Part shown: in pieces, positions 9,253 through 20,032 of the stretch | How positions within the stretch are numbered: position 1 is the stretch's first letter | Layout of the letters: each line of letters begins with the position of its first letter | From: Candidatus Enterococcus huntleyi | GTDB taxonomy: Bacteria > Bacillota > Bacilli > Lactobacillales > Enterococcaceae | Assembly: GCF_009933175.1 (NCBI RefSeq) | Contig: NZ_MAEJ01000009.1 | Location: 1 to 64,000, forward strand | DNA: 64,000 bases | Reading direction: 5' to 3' | Position numbers and translations under genes: made by a program | Notes under the pieces: generated by a model | What the model saw: only the letters and a program-made list of their open reading frames with translations | Databases searched by the model: none | Told to the model about the DNA's origin: nothing

Positions 9253-9283
9253 CAAAAAGCCGAGCATGGCGGCTCGGCTTTTC
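9253..9283 (-). terminator. Terminator of the pdh operon
   Basis: AAAGCCGAGC pairs with GCTCGGCTTT around a six-base loop, and T-runs exist on both strands. It lies 21 bp after the lpdA stop and could act in both directions. Confidence 0.9.
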
Positions 9284-9304
9284 TTGTGTGACAAAATAAT
9301 GCTA

Positions 9305-10711
9305 TTAAATGTGAATTGGCAAACCTAATGCCAATTCAGAAGCATCCATAGTAATTTCTCCAAGAGATGGATGAGGGTGAATTGTTAACGCAATATCTTC
9401 AGCATTCATGCCAGATTCAATTGCTAGAGATAATTCAGAGATCATGTCGCTGGCACCAACGCCACCGATTTGCGCACCAATTACAACGTTGTCGCCAACC
9501 GTTGTTACTAAGCGCAAGAATCCTTCTGTTTTACCTAATGAAATCGCACGGCCGTTCCCACCGAATGGGAATTTGAAGGCTTTCGCTTCAAGTCCAGCTT
9601 CTTTAGCTTCAGCAATAGTCATCCCAACACTTGCTAATTCAGGATCAGTAAAGGCTACAGCTGGCATAGCTTTGTAGTCAACTGCGACTTTCTTGCCAGA
9701 AATTGCTTCTGCCGCAATCTTCGCTTCGTAGCTTGCTTTATGTGCTAAAGCAGCACCAGGTACGATATCACCAATCGCAAAAATATTTTTAACGTTTGTA
9801 CGTCCTTGGTTATCGACTGGAATCAAGCCACGTTCGCCAACTTCAACGCCTGCTTGTTCTAAACCTAAATCGTCTGTATTTGGACGACGACCAACAGTCA
9901 CCATCACATAATCCGCTTCGACAGATTCTTCTTTGCCGTTTACTTCATATTTAACTGTTACGCTATCTCCATTGTCGACAGCTTCTTTAGCCATCGCAGA
10001 AGTTACGACAGTTACGTTTTTCTTCTTGAAATCATCTAAGACAAGTTTAACCATGTCTTTTTCATACGTTGGTAAAATTGATGGACTACCTTCTAAAATA
10101 GTTACTTCAGCACCAAGGTTCGCATACGCGCCCCCTAGTTCAGCGCCAATAACACCGCCACCGATAATAACAAATTTCTTCGGTACTTCTTTCAAGTTTA
10201 AGCCGCCTGTTGAATCAAGTACACGTCCACCAAATTTGAATCCTGGGATTTCAATCGGACGAGAACCTGTTGCAACAATCGCATTGTTGAATGAATACGT
10301 TTGTGCTGAATCCGGATGGATGACACGTAATGTATTTTCATCAACGAAGAAAGCTTCCCCTTCAATCACTTCAATTTTGTGTTTTTTCAGTAACATGCTG
10401 ACACCTGAAGTTAATTTTGGTACAACTTTTGTATCTTTCCACTCTTGTGTTTTTGTAAAATCAAGTTCAACACCTTTGGCAGTTACACCAAATAATGTAG
10501 AGTCTAATGATTCTTGGTAATGATGGCCTGCTGAAATTAAGGCTTTTGAAGGAATACAACCAACGTTTAAACAAACGCCGCCGATATATTCACGTTCAAT
10601 AACCGCTACTTTTTGGCCCATTTCAGCCGCGCGGATGGCAGCTACATAGCCGCCAGGTCCCGCACCAATTACTACTGTATCTAATTCAATGGCGAAATCT
10701 CCTACTACCAT
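9305..10711 (-). CDS. lpdA: Dihydrolipoyl dehydrogenase (E3 of pyruvate dehydrogenase)
   Basis: FAD flavoprotein that reoxidises the dihydrolipoyl groups of E2 and passes electrons to NAD+. It has 468 residues with the FAD-binding GAGPGG (16-21), the redox-active disulfide CLNVGC (C47, C52), an NAD-binding [10 protein letters not shown] in the middle, and the C-terminal HPHPSLGE with the catalytic His-Glu pair. It is the last gene of pdhABCD, 7 bp after E2. Because it belongs to this operon it most probably serves pyruvate dehydrogenase rather than another 2-oxoacid complex. Confidence 0.97.
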   Translation of the reverse strand: MVVGDFAIELDTVVIGAGPGGYVAAIRAAEMGQKVAVIEREYIGGVCLNVGCIPSKALISAGHHYQESLDSTLFGVTAKGVELDFTKTQEWKDTKVVPKLTSGVSMLLKKHKIEVIEGEAFFVDENTLRVIHPDSAQTYSFNNAIVATGSRPIEIPGFKFGGRVLDSTGGLNLKEVPKKFVIIGGGVIGAELGGAYANLGAEVTILEGSPSILPTYEKDMVKLVLDDFKKKNVTVVTSAMAKEAVDNGDSVTVKYEVNGKEESVEADYVMVTVGRRPNTDDLGLEQAGVEVGERGLIPVDNQGRTNVKNIFAIGDIVPGAALAHKASYEAKIAAEAISGKKVAVDYKAMPAVAFTDPELASVGMTIAEAKEAGLEAKAFKFPFGGNGRAISLGKTEGFLRLVTTVGDNVVIGAQIGGVGASDMISELSLAIESGMNAEDIALTIHPHPSLGEITMDASELALGLPIHI

Positions 10712-10718
10712 TTGTCAA

Positions 10719-12368
10719 TCATCCTTCCATCAATAATAATTCTGGGTCTGCTAAAAGACGTTTAATGTTGTTCATTGCTTTTTGGGCAGTTGCGCCATCA
10801 ACGATACGATGGTCGAAGCTTAATGAAAGTTTCATCACGCGACCAACAACAATTTCACCCTCTGCATTAACAACTGGTTGTTGTGCAATCGTACCGACAC
10901 CTAAAATAGCTACTTCAGGGTAGTTAATGACTGGTGTGAACCAACCACCACCGACAGAACCGATATTACTGATTGTGATTGAGCCATCGCGCATATCTTG
11001 AGCAGATAATTTACCTTCAATTGCTTGCGCTGCTTTTTCATTAATTTCATCAGCAATTGTAAACATACTCTTCGTATTTGCATCTTTAATATTTGGTACA
11101 TATAAACCATGATCCGTATCTGTTGCAATACCAATATTAAAGTAGTTTTTGTAGACAATCTCTTGTGCTTTATCATCGATTGAAGCATTCAAGATTGGGA
11201 ATTTTTGAACTGTTGCTGTTAAAGCTTTAACAACATATGGTAAGAACGTTAATTTTGTGCCATTTTCAGCGGCAACATCTTTAAATTTCTTACGGTGATC
11301 CCAAAGTTTAGAAACTTCAACATCATCATGTAATGTAACATGAGGTGCAGTGTGCTTGCTATTAACCATCGCTTTAGCAATTGCTTTACGCGTTGGTGTC
11401 ATTGCTTCACGTGTTTCTAATTCGCCAAGGTTAGATTTGAAGGCTTTTGCAGGAGCTGGTGCTGCTGCTGGCGCTTCATTAGTTGTTGTAGTTGTTGCTG
11501 GTGCAGCTTCATTTGTAGCTGCTGCGGCTGGTGCTTGACCACCACCGGCTAAGAAGCTATCGATATCAGCTTTGACCACACGGCCACCGTTTCCAGTAGG
11601 TGCTACTTGTGTAATATCAACGTCTTTTTCACGTGCATATTGACGGACTGAAGGCATTGCTAAAACACGTTTGTTTGGATCTGCTGCGGCAACAACTCCA
11701 GTATTTCCACTTGCTACAGGAGCTGCAGCTGTTGGAGCTGGCGCTGCGTCAGTTGCAGGTGCTGCTGGTGCAACGGCTGCATCATTGTGACCAGGTGCAT
11801 CGATTTCCACTAAGACATCGCCAACATTTGCGACTGTCCCTTCTGGAACAACGATTGTTTTAACAGTCCCAGTCACAGGAGATGGAATTTCTTCCACTGA
11901 TTTATCGTTTTGTACTTCTAATAATGTATCATCTTCGTTAATTGTATCGCCGGCTTTAACAAACCATTTAACGATTTCACCTTCAGCAATTCCTTCACCA
12001 ATATCTGGTAATTTGAATTGGAAGACGCCTCCGCCACCTGCTGCAGGAGCGGCTGGAGCTGCGGCTTCAGTTGGAGCAGCAGGCGCAGCTGGTGCTTCTG
12101 CTGTAGGTGCTGCATCGTTTCCTTCATGTCCAGGTGCGTCGATTTCGACTAGGACGTCGCCAACATTAGCGACTGTCCCTTCTGGAACCACGATTGATTT
12201 AACTGTTCCGGTTACAGGAGAAGGAATTTCTTCTACTGATTTATCGTTTTGAACTTCTAATAATGTATCATCTTCATTGATGGTGTCGCCTGGTTGTACA
12301 AACCATTTGACGATCTCGCCTTCCGCGATTCCTTCACCAATATCTGGTAATTTAAATTGAAATGGCAT
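10719..12368 (-). CDS. pdhC: Dihydrolipoamide acetyltransferase (E2), two lipoyl domains
   Basis: Core acetyltransferase of the pyruvate dehydrogenase complex, 549 residues. Two nearly identical lipoyl domains lie at about 1-80 and 115-195, each with the DKSVEEI lipoylation site (K43 and K156), joined by Ala/Pro-rich swinging linkers. A peripheral subunit-binding domain follows (about 235-270, [14 protein letters not shown]), and the catalytic domain ends with DHRIVDG (catalytic H520, D524). The two lipoyl copies differ at only a few residues, which points to recent duplication or gene conversion. The gene sits 28 bp after pdhB. Confidence 0.97.
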   Translation of the reverse strand: MPFQFKLPDIGEGIAEGEIVKWFVQPGDTINEDDTLLEVQNDKSVEEIPSPVTGTVKSIVVPEGTVANVGDVLVEIDAPGHEGNDAAPTAEAPAAPAAPTEAAAPAAPAAGGGGVFQFKLPDIGEGIAEGEIVKWFVKAGDTINEDDTLLEVQNDKSVEEIPSPVTGTVKTIVVPEGTVANVGDVLVEIDAPGHNDAAVAPAAPATDAAPAPTAAAPVASGNTGVVAAADPNKRVLAMPSVRQYAREKDVDITQVAPTGNGGRVVKADIDSFLAGGGQAPAAAATNEAAPATTTTTNEAPAAAPAPAKAFKSNLGELETREAMTPTRKAIAKAMVNSKHTAPHVTLHDDVEVSKLWDHRKKFKDVAAENGTKLTFLPYVVKALTATVQKFPILNASIDDKAQEIVYKNYFNIGIATDTDHGLYVPNIKDANTKSMFTIADEINEKAAQAIEGKLSAQDMRDGSITISNIGSVGGGWFTPVINYPEVAILGVGTIAQQPVVNAEGEIVVGRVMKLSLSFDHRIVDGATAQKAMNNIKRLLADPELLLMEG

Positions 12369-12396
12369 CGTTTTTCTTCCCTTCTTAAATTAATCC

Positions 12397-13374
12397 TTAG
12401 AATGTTGCAATTTCTTTCGCTTTTGCTTCGATATCAGAAGCATTTGGTAACCAAGTATTTTCTGCTTGACCAAATGGGAAGACTGTATCAGGAGCTGACA
12501 CGCGGCCAATTGGTGCTTCTAACGAAAGTACTGCGCGTTCAGAGATTTCAGAAACTACTTGAGCGCCGACACCTGCTTGTTTTTGTGCTTCTTGAACCAC
12601 AACTACGCGGCCTGTTTTTTCAACTGATTTGATAATTGTTTCAATATCTAAAGGAGCGACTGTACGTAAGTCGATAATTTCAGCTGAGATATTTTCTTTC
12701 GCTAAGTTATCAGCTGCTTTGACAGCTTCACGAACCATTGCACCATAAGTGATGATAGAAACGTCTGTTCCTTCACGAGTCACAGCTGCTTTATCTAAAG
12801 GCACTTCATATGCTTCATCTGGCACTTCCTCACGGAAAGAACGATACAATTTCATGTGCTCTAAGAAGACCACTGGATCGTTACTTCTAATAGAAGAAAT
12901 TAATAAACCTTTTGCATCATATGGGTTTGAAGGAATAACCACACGTAAACCTGGTGATTGAGCCATCAAGCCTTCTAAGTTATCTGAGTGAAGTTCTGGT
13001 GTATGCACCCCACCACCAAATGGTGAACGGATAGTGATTGGCATGTTTCTAGTGCCACCCATACGGTAACGTGTACGAGCCATTTGTCCAACAACTTCAT
13101 CCATTACTTCAAATACGAATCCAAAGAATTGGATTTCTGGAACTGGACGGTAGCCTTCTAGTGCTAAACCAAAAGCCAATCCACCGATTCCTGATTCTGC
13201 TAAAGGTGTATCGAATACACGATCTTCCCCAAATTTTTCTTGTAAACCTTCTGTTGCACGGAATACCCCACCGTTTTTACCAACGTCTTCACCAAAGATT
13301 AGGACGTTTTCATCGTTCTCTAATTCAAGAGCTAAGGCATCAGTGATAGCCTGAATCATTGTTTTTTGTGCCAT
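12397..13374 (-). CDS. pdhB: Pyruvate dehydrogenase E1 component subunit beta
   Basis: 325-residue beta chain of the thiamine-diphosphate dependent E1 heterotetramer that decarboxylates pyruvate and acetylates the E2 lipoyl group. Features typical of the family: N-terminal [34 protein letters not shown] (about 27-41), [19 protein letters not shown] (about 107-125), and the C-terminal transketolase-like domain with VVVVQEA. It follows pdhA by two bases and is translationally linked to it. Confidence 0.97.
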   Translation of the reverse strand: MAQKTMIQAITDALALELENDENVLIFGEDVGKNGGVFRATEGLQEKFGEDRVFDTPLAESGIGGLAFGLALEGYRPVPEIQFFGFVFEVMDEVVGQMARTRYRMGGTRNMPITIRSPFGGGVHTPELHSDNLEGLMAQSPGLRVVIPSNPYDAKGLLISSIRSNDPVVFLEHMKLYRSFREEVPDEAYEVPLDKAAVTREGTDVSIITYGAMVREAVKAADNLAKENISAEIIDLRTVAPLDIETIIKSVEKTGRVVVVQEAQKQAGVGAQVVSEISERAVLSLEAPIGRVSAPDTVFPFGQAENTWLPNASDIEAKAKEIATF

Positions 13375-13376
13375 GA

Positions 13377-14867
<1,491 letters not shown>

Positions 14868-14907
14868 AAAAAAAGTAACAGAGTCTCAAAACTTGATCCC
14901 CTGTTAC
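14868..14907 (-). terminator. Terminator of the Mg2+-transporting ATPase gene
   Basis: GTAACAG (14901-14907, read on minus) pairs with CTGTTAC (14875-14881) and is followed by seven T on the minus strand, 22 bp after the stop codon. Confidence 0.85.
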
Positions 14908-14928
14908 AAAAGTTTTTTTATTATTTGA

Positions 14929-17541
14929 CTAAATCCACTCATTTGTTAAGTGAATATAAATTTTCTTAGCTCCTTGCACGGAAATTAAGTACAGCACAAC
15001 CAAAAGGAGCATCCAAAACCAATAAGTCGTAGGTAAAGAAACAAAATCAAAGAATTGGCGTACTGGCGTCAAGACGATGAGTAGCCCCGCAACAATAACA
15101 GCTAGACTAGATAAGAACACGGGCCATGATGGGCGACTTTGAATAAACGGAATTCTCCGTGTCCGAACAACTTGGACAACAAACGTTTGAGTGAGCAACC
15201 CTACAACAAACCAGCCTGTTTGAAACAGCCCTTGTTGCTCAACTGTATTGGCTGAGAAGACAAACCACATGACAAGAAACGTCATTATATCGAAAATACT
15301 GCTGACGGGTCCAATGAAGACGGTAAACTTGAGTAATTTCTTCGTCTCCCATTTAACTGGCTTCACTAACTCTTCTTCATCCACTTTATCCCACGGCATT
15401 GTCAATTGAGCCAAATCATAAATCAAATTTTGGACAAGCAGCTGGATAGAAAGCATTGGCAAGAATGGCAGAAAAGCACTGGCTACTAAGATAGAAAAAA
15501 CATTTCCAAAATTTGAGCTGATGGTAATCTTAATGTACTTCATCATATTGCTGAAAACTTTCCGACCTTCCAATACACCCTCTTCTAGCACATGCAAACT
15601 TTTTTCGAGAAGAATAATCGAGCTGGCATCTTTGGTGATATCAGCGGCCGTATCGACAGAAATGCCAACATCAGCTTTTCTCAAAGCAGGTGCATCATTA
15701 ATCCCATCGCCCATAAAGCCGACTGTATGACCATTTGCTTGAAGCGCCGCAATAATTCTAGATTTTTGCATTGGTGTCAATTTAGCAAATAGATTGGTCT
15801 GTTCAACTACTTCTTGCAGCTGCTCATCTGTATAAATTTCAACTTGAGGACCTAAAACAACTTGAGCGACTTCAATCCCAACATCGCCACAGACTTTTTT
15901 TGCCACTACTTCATTGTCCCCTGTCAAAACTTTGACATTTACACCATGTGCATGCAGTGAATCGATTGCTGTTTTGGCAGATTTTTTCGCTGGATCAAGA
16001 AAGCCCATATATCCGACAAGAATCATCTCAGACTCATCTTCCACCGTATAGACAGCCTCACGATGAGCATCTTTCTTCATAGCAACTGCAATCACGCGCA
16101 TTCCTTGCTCATTCATTTGATGATTCAGTTGATTCATTTTTTGCCGTAGCTCGTCAGTCAAAGGAACAACTTCACCGTCTATTTCAGCAAATTGACAGAC
16201 AGTTGCCATTTCTTCAATTGCCCCTTTAGTGATCATCATTTGATGACCATCTGCTTCCATGACAACTGTTAATCGACGGCGCGAGAAATCAAATGGAATT
16301 TCATCTATTTTTTTAAGGCTAGAAAATTGTGCCGTTCTTTGTTCCATATTATAGTAGGAAATCACCGCAACATCCATTAAATTTTTCCAACCCGTTTGAT
16401 AGTGTGAATTCAAATAGGCCAAATCTAGGACTTGCTGATTCTCTTCACCCAATGGACTCAGATGCTTCACCAAGACCACTTTATCTTCGGTAATCGTCCC
16501 AGTTTTATCTGTACATAAGACATCCATACTGCCTAAATTTTGAATGGATGGCAACTCTTTGACGATAACTTTATGCTTCGCTAGACTCATCGCCCCTTTT
16601 GCCAAATTACTAGTCACAATCATCGGCAACATCTCGGGCGTTAAACCCACAGCCACGGCGATGGCGAAAAAGAAAGCATTCGGCCAATCGCCTTTAGTCA
16701 ACCCATTAATGACAAGCACCACTGGAAATAAGACAAAAATCATTCGTAACAAAAGCTTGCTTACCTGGGTTAAACCAGTATCAAAGGCCGTTTTCCCACG
16801 TTGAGTCGTCGCATTCTTAGCAATGTCACCAAAGAAAGTCTGCGCCCCTGTTTTCAAGATAATCGCTTGGCCTTGGCCACTTAAAACATCCGTGCCCATG
16901 AAGACTAGATCTTGTAAATCAATCGCTGAAATATCATCCTTTTTCTGATCAATCCCCGCATCCACAAATTTCTCAACCGGCATCGCTTCTCCTGTGAGCG
17001 ATGATTGATTAACAAATAAATCCTTTGTCCAAATCAAGACAGCATCAGCCGGAATCATGTCCCCGGTTGCCAACGTAATTAAATCTCCAGGAACAACTGC
17101 TTCCATCGGAATTTCCTTATTTGTTCCATTTCGCGTGACTTGGCAGGTATTTTCGATTAACTCCTTTAAAGCTAAACTAGCTTTTTGAGAACGATACTCC
17201 TGAACAAAAGTAATCAGCACACTCGCCATAATCATCGTTCCCATCACAATGGTTGCTTCTAAATCATGGGTCAAGAATGAAATAATCATCAGTAAAGCGA
17301 GCACATAGACAAAGGGGTCTTTAAAGCCTCCTAAAAATAATAAAACAGCTGGCGTCGGGCGTTGTGCGCTAACTTCATTAGGTCCAAATTCCTCCAACCG
17401 TTCTCTAGCATCCTCTTCAGACAAACCTTTCAGTGAAGTCCGCAATTCCATTAATAATTCTCGTTGCGATAATTGAGCCAACTTTTTTAGCTCTTGATCC
17501 TTTCTCATTACATTCATTCCGCTACTTTTTTTATTCATCAT
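14929..17541 (-). CDS. mgtA: Magnesium-translocating P-type ATPase
   Basis: P3B-type Mg2+ importer of the MgtA/MgtB family, 870 residues, in the cytoplasmic membrane. Motifs: actuator loop LTGEAMPVEK (182-191), membrane motif GLTPEMLPMIV (299-309), phosphorylation site DKTGT (D345), TGDN (540-543) and hinge GDGINDAP (611-618), with membrane segments before, around and after these domains. The start has AGGAGG eight bases upstream. Control by Mg2+ is strongly supported by an M-box riboswitch 660-820 bases upstream on the same strand, with a repeat block, a small proline-containing ORF and a hairpin in the long leader between. Confidence 0.96.
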   Translation of the reverse strand: MMNKKSSGMNVMRKDQELKKLAQLSQRELLMELRTSLKGLSEEDARERLEEFGPNEVSAQRPTPAVLLFLGGFKDPFVYVLALLMIISFLTHDLEATIVMGTMIMASVLITFVQEYRSQKASLALKELIENTCQVTRNGTNKEIPMEAVVPGDLITLATGDMIPADAVLIWTKDLFVNQSSLTGEAMPVEKFVDAGIDQKKDDISAIDLQDLVFMGTDVLSGQGQAIILKTGAQTFFGDIAKNATTQRGKTAFDTGLTQVSKLLLRMIFVLFPVVLVINGLTKGDWPNAFFFAIAVAVGLTPEMLPMIVTSNLAKGAMSLAKHKVIVKELPSIQNLGSMDVLCTDKTGTITEDKVVLVKHLSPLGEENQQVLDLAYLNSHYQTGWKNLMDVAVISYYNMEQRTAQFSSLKKIDEIPFDFSRRRLTVVMEADGHQMMITKGAIEEMATVCQFAEIDGEVVPLTDELRQKMNQLNHQMNEQGMRVIAVAMKKDAHREAVYTVEDESEMILVGYMGFLDPAKKSAKTAIDSLHAHGVNVKVLTGDNEVVAKKVCGDVGIEVAQVVLGPQVEIYTDEQLQEVVEQTNLFAKLTPMQKSRIIAALQANGHTVGFMGDGINDAPALRKADVGISVDTAADITKDASSIILLEKSLHVLEEGVLEGRKVFSNMMKYIKITISSNFGNVFSILVASAFLPFLPMLSIQLLVQNLIYDLAQLTMPWDKVDEEELVKPVKWETKKLLKFTVFIGPVSSIFDIMTFLVMWFVFSANTVEQQGLFQTGWFVVGLLTQTFVVQVVRTRRIPFIQSRPSWPVFLSSLAVIVAGLLIVLTPVRQFFDFVSLPTTYWFWMLLLVVLYLISVQGAKKIYIHLTNEWI

Positions 17542-17561
17542 GTCAAAATCCTCCTACTTCC

Positions 17562-17595
17562 GCTAGAAGGACTTTGACATAATGGTCCCTCTAGC
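17562..17595 (-). promoter_or_regulatory. Hairpin next to the mgtA ribosome binding site
   Basis: GCTAGAGGGAC (17585-17595) pairs with GTCCTTCTAGC (17562-17572) over 11 bp with one G-U pair. The right arm ends about 5 bases before the mgtA AGGAGG. The 5' arm contains the stop codon of the short upstream ORF (17591-17593), a geometry that would let translation of that ORF disturb the hairpin. Confidence 0.6.
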
Positions 17596-17635
17596 AGCTA
17601 TTTAATTTTTCCCTCTGGGGACTGGGGTGATCCAT
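17591..17635 (-). CDS. Possible 14-codon leader peptide of mgtA
   Basis: Reads MDHPSPQREKLNSC, with AAGGA ten bases before the ATG. It has two CCC proline codons near the start and a stop codon inside the following hairpin. Enterobacterial mgtA has a proline-rich leader peptide (MgtL) used to sense low Mg2+ or proline; here the resemblance is only in design, and translation is unproven. An overlapping frame (ATG at 17644) would also give a 14-residue proline-containing peptide but has poor ribosome binding site spacing. Confidence 0.4.
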   Translation of the reverse strand: MDHPSPQREKLNSC

Positions 17636-17871
17636 CTGTTTCTCATCCTTTCTGTTTTTGGGTTTTGTTTTTGAAAATTATAAGTGTTAGGGTGGTGGAT
17701 TGGGACTAATTTCTGGCTGCGACTATAGGTAATAATGATTTGAATTGCTCAATTTACTATCCTAGATTACACATCTAGTTTTGCTAATGGTAACTTGTTG
17801 ATAGTAAAATAATGCTACTTCATTATTATCGCGCTGTGTTTAGCGATTTTCCTAATTGCTTTTCGCTAGAG

Positions 17872-18159
17872 CAACAAGTACTAATAGAACTCACGACTTT
17901 ATATTTCTTCAGAAACGAGTCTGGCAGCTAAGGGCTTAAAGTGGTGGAAAAATGTTCCATTTTTCGGGATTGCCCTACGCATTACTGTAATACGTTTAGC
18001 CCTTTTACTAGAGTGGCAGGTGCTAATAGATCTTGCAGCTCCGTCTTTTGTATACACGAGTCTGGCGCTAGGGACGGGTAAGGAATGAAAATGGGACATT
18101 TTCTTTATTGTCCTACGCATACCATTCCACTACTGCGAAACTTGGTAAGTGGAACTGGC
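17872..18159 (-). repeat. Two-hairpin repeat block inserted in the mgtA leader
   Basis: Same family as the blocks at 136 and 4731, in reverse orientation. Read on the minus strand it opens with TGCCAGTTCCACTTACC and pairs TTCCACT with AGTGGAA; further modules carry AAAATG/CATTTT and AAAAATG/CATTTTT second hairpins and the GCCAGACTCGT ... CTATTAG module twice. It starts directly at the T-run of the riboswitch terminator. Confidence 0.75.
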
Positions 18160-18191
18160 AAAAAACGCGTGCTCAACTAATGAGCACGCGT
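18160..18191 (-). terminator. Terminator of the M-box riboswitch
   Basis: ACGCGTGCTCA pairs perfectly with TGAGCACGCGT around a five-base loop, followed by six T on the minus strand. It lies directly after the M-box aptamer, where a Mg2+-dependent terminator is expected. Confidence 0.9.
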
Positions 18192-18204
18192 AAAATAAAC
18201 ATTC

Positions 18205-18363
18205 ATGTCCATCGTTGAGCTTTAGCACTATAGGGCGTAGATAGCATTTGCTATCAGCTACATTATGGATAACCTTCACGATCATCCCTGTTCGACCAAC
18301 TAAAAATCTCTCGATCTTTTCGCGGCAGTAGCTTGTGTCCATATAGGAGCCTCACCTAACAAT
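18205..18363 (-). ncRNA. M-box (ykoK) Mg2+ riboswitch
   Basis: The minus strand reads GTTAGGTGAGGCTCCTATAT, then ...GCTACTGCCG..., and ends with AGTGCTAAAGCTCAACGAT. These are the conserved segments of the ykoK/M-box leader that senses Mg2+ upstream of Mg2+ transporter genes. Known M-boxes favour termination when Mg2+ is bound; a strong terminator follows at 18160-18191. A 70-codon open frame over this RNA (18130-18342) is a coincidence of its sequence, not a gene. Confidence 0.95.
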
Positions 18364-18379
18364 TATTCTTTTCATAAAT

Positions 18380-18408
18380 ACTATAATCGATAACATTTTA
18401 AAAGTCAA
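18380..18408 (-). promoter_or_regulatory. Promoter of the M-box/mgtA transcript
   Basis: -35 TTGACT (18403-18408) and -10 TATAGT (18380-18385) with a 17 bp spacer, ending about 17 bp before the aptamer. Confidence 0.85.
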
Positions 18409-18473
18409 AGCATACCTAAACTTTTTTTCACAAATACCGAAACTTTCCTGTAAAATTTATAAATCAGTCCCTC

Positions 18474-19907
18474 TCACTCATCTTTCAATAGCTGCTCTAG
18501 CTCATCCATTTTTTCAGTAAATTGTTTAAAATTTTGTTGGTGAATTCGACTGACGTTAATCCGTAGGCCATTTTCTTTACTGCCATACAGATAAGCGGGT
18601 CCTGCGGCTATACCGAGTTGGAGCATTTGTTTAGCTAGTGGTTTAGTTAGCGATTTGCCTTGCCAAGTCAACCAAGAATAATAGCCGCCTTGAGGTGCTT
18701 GACCTTGCCAAAAAGTTTGTCCGTCGAGCCATTCTTGAAAATGCTGCGCTTGCTGTTGCAATTTCACACCTAATTGTTTTAGTTTATCGGGATAACTTTC
18801 ATCTGACAAGGCCCAGTATGCTAATACTTGCGGAATAATGCTGACTGAAAAATCCATTGTTTTTCGAGCTTGTACCAATGAATCCAGCACATGACTTGGT
18901 GCGCAGACCCAGCCAATCCGCGTTGTATTACCTAAAATTTTAGAAAATGAACCTATGTATAGCACATTATCTGGATCAAGTTTTTTCAAAGTTGGTAACG
19001 TTGGCTTATTATAGGAAAGTTCCGCAAAAACGTCATCTTCCACGATGGGTATTTGATAATTTCGACAGAGTGCAATCAATGCTTTCCTTCTATCTAAACT
19101 CATGACAATCCCTGTCGGATTTTGAAAGTTAGGATTGACCATCACCATTTTAATTTTTTTTGCCAAAATCATTTCCTCTAATGCTTCGATTTGAATGCCC
19201 TCTTCATCCATCGGCACACCATAAAGTCTGACTCCAGCTGCTTGAAACATCGGCAATTGATAAAAGAAGGACGGATCTTCCACAGCTACCGCTTCGCCGG
19301 CTGATAACATCGTCTGTAAAATGAGGAACATTCCTTGCTGCCCACCAGCTGTGATTAACGTTTCTCGCGGACTCACAGACTGTTCATAAATTTCTGAGAT
19401 TAATTGACCAATCGCTATGCGTAATGGCAGATAACCTAGCTCATCTTGCTTCGTCTCCTCCGAAAGAATTTCACTCCATGAAAACGTCGGAAACTCGAAA
19501 GATGGAATCAGTGCAGTTGGCAATTCTCCTGAAAAAACATCGATCAGTTGCTTTTGCTTTTTACGTTCAGTAAATTCATTGACGAATGAATCATCTTTAA
19601 ATAGAAGGTTTTGAGAAAGATAGTTGCGCCAATCAATGCGCGGTTCTGCATAAACGCCCCATTTCTCTTCATTCACAAAGGTGCCGCTGCCTTGTTTTCG
19701 TACCAAAACGCCTAAGCTAGTCAACTCTTCTAAAGAGCGAACCACTGTTGAACGATTGACGCCAAATAAGTCAGCCAATTTGCGTTCTGACGGTAACTGC
19801 TCCCCTCCGTTGAGAACGCCTTTTTTTATTCGCTCCGTAATCTGTTCCATAATCTGTATGTACGCCGCTTTGTCGGCTTGCTCATTTTTCCGTATTCTAT
19901 CCCACAT
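18474..19907 (-). CDS. pdxR: MocR-family (GntR/aminotransferase) regulator, PdxR-like
   Basis: About 477 residues: an N-terminal GntR winged helix (QLPSERKLADLFGVNRSTVVRSLEEL, roughly 37-66) fused to a fold-type I aminotransferase-like domain with the PLP-binding lysine in YIGSFSK (K323 from this start), NPNFQNPTG and VEDDVFAEL. MocR proteins use PLP as effector. Divergent orientation with pyridoxine kinase and a vitamin transporter suggests it is PdxR controlling B6 salvage; this is inferred from context, since GabR- or DdlR-like roles share the fold. The frame opens with GTG at 19919, but that codon overlaps the AAGGAG; ATG at 19907 is used. Confidence 0.8.
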   Translation of the reverse strand: MWDRIRKNEQADKAAYIQIMEQITERIKKGVLNGGEQLPSERKLADLFGVNRSTVVRSLEELTSLGVLVRKQGSGTFVNEEKWGVYAEPRIDWRNYLSQNLLFKDDSFVNEFTERKKQKQLIDVFSGELPTALIPSFEFPTFSWSEILSEETKQDELGYLPLRIAIGQLISEIYEQSVSPRETLITAGGQQGMFLILQTMLSAGEAVAVEDPSFFYQLPMFQAAGVRLYGVPMDEEGIQIEALEEMILAKKIKMVMVNPNFQNPTGIVMSLDRRKALIALCRNYQIPIVEDDVFAELSYNKPTLPTLKKLDPDNVLYIGSFSKILGNTTRIGWVCAPSHVLDSLVQARKTMDFSVSIIPQVLAYWALSDESYPDKLKQLGVKLQQQAQHFQEWLDGQTFWQGQAPQGGYYSWLTWQGKSLTKPLAKQMLQLGIAAGPAYLYGSKENGLRINVSRIHQQNFKQFTEKMDELEQLLKDE

Positions 19908-19954
19908 GAGTGATTCCACTCCTTTTAATTTTAAAATTGGATGAGTTAAAAATA

Positions 19955-19966
19955 AGCCAATTGGCT
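19955..19966. promoter_or_regulatory. Palindrome between the regulator and pyridoxine kinase gene
   Basis: Perfect 12 bp palindrome AGCCAATTGGCT in the divergent intergenic region, just upstream of a -10-like TATACT (19991-19996). It is a candidate operator for the MocR protein; a half of it (AATTGG) recurs at 19936. Confidence 0.4.
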
Positions 19967-20032
19967 GTTTTTGTCAAATCAAGACTCGCGTATACTAAGT
20001 TTACTGATAAATTTATGGATGGAGGCACACAT

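Noticed and set aside
17899-18120. 73-codon minus-strand frame
   Set aside because: It is entirely inside the hairpin repeat block of the mgtA leader.
18130-18342. 70-codon open frame on the minus strand
   Set aside because: It runs across the conserved M-box segments and the riboswitch terminator; the good-looking AGGTGAGG before its ATG is the conserved GGTGAGGCTCC of the aptamer, not a ribosome binding site.
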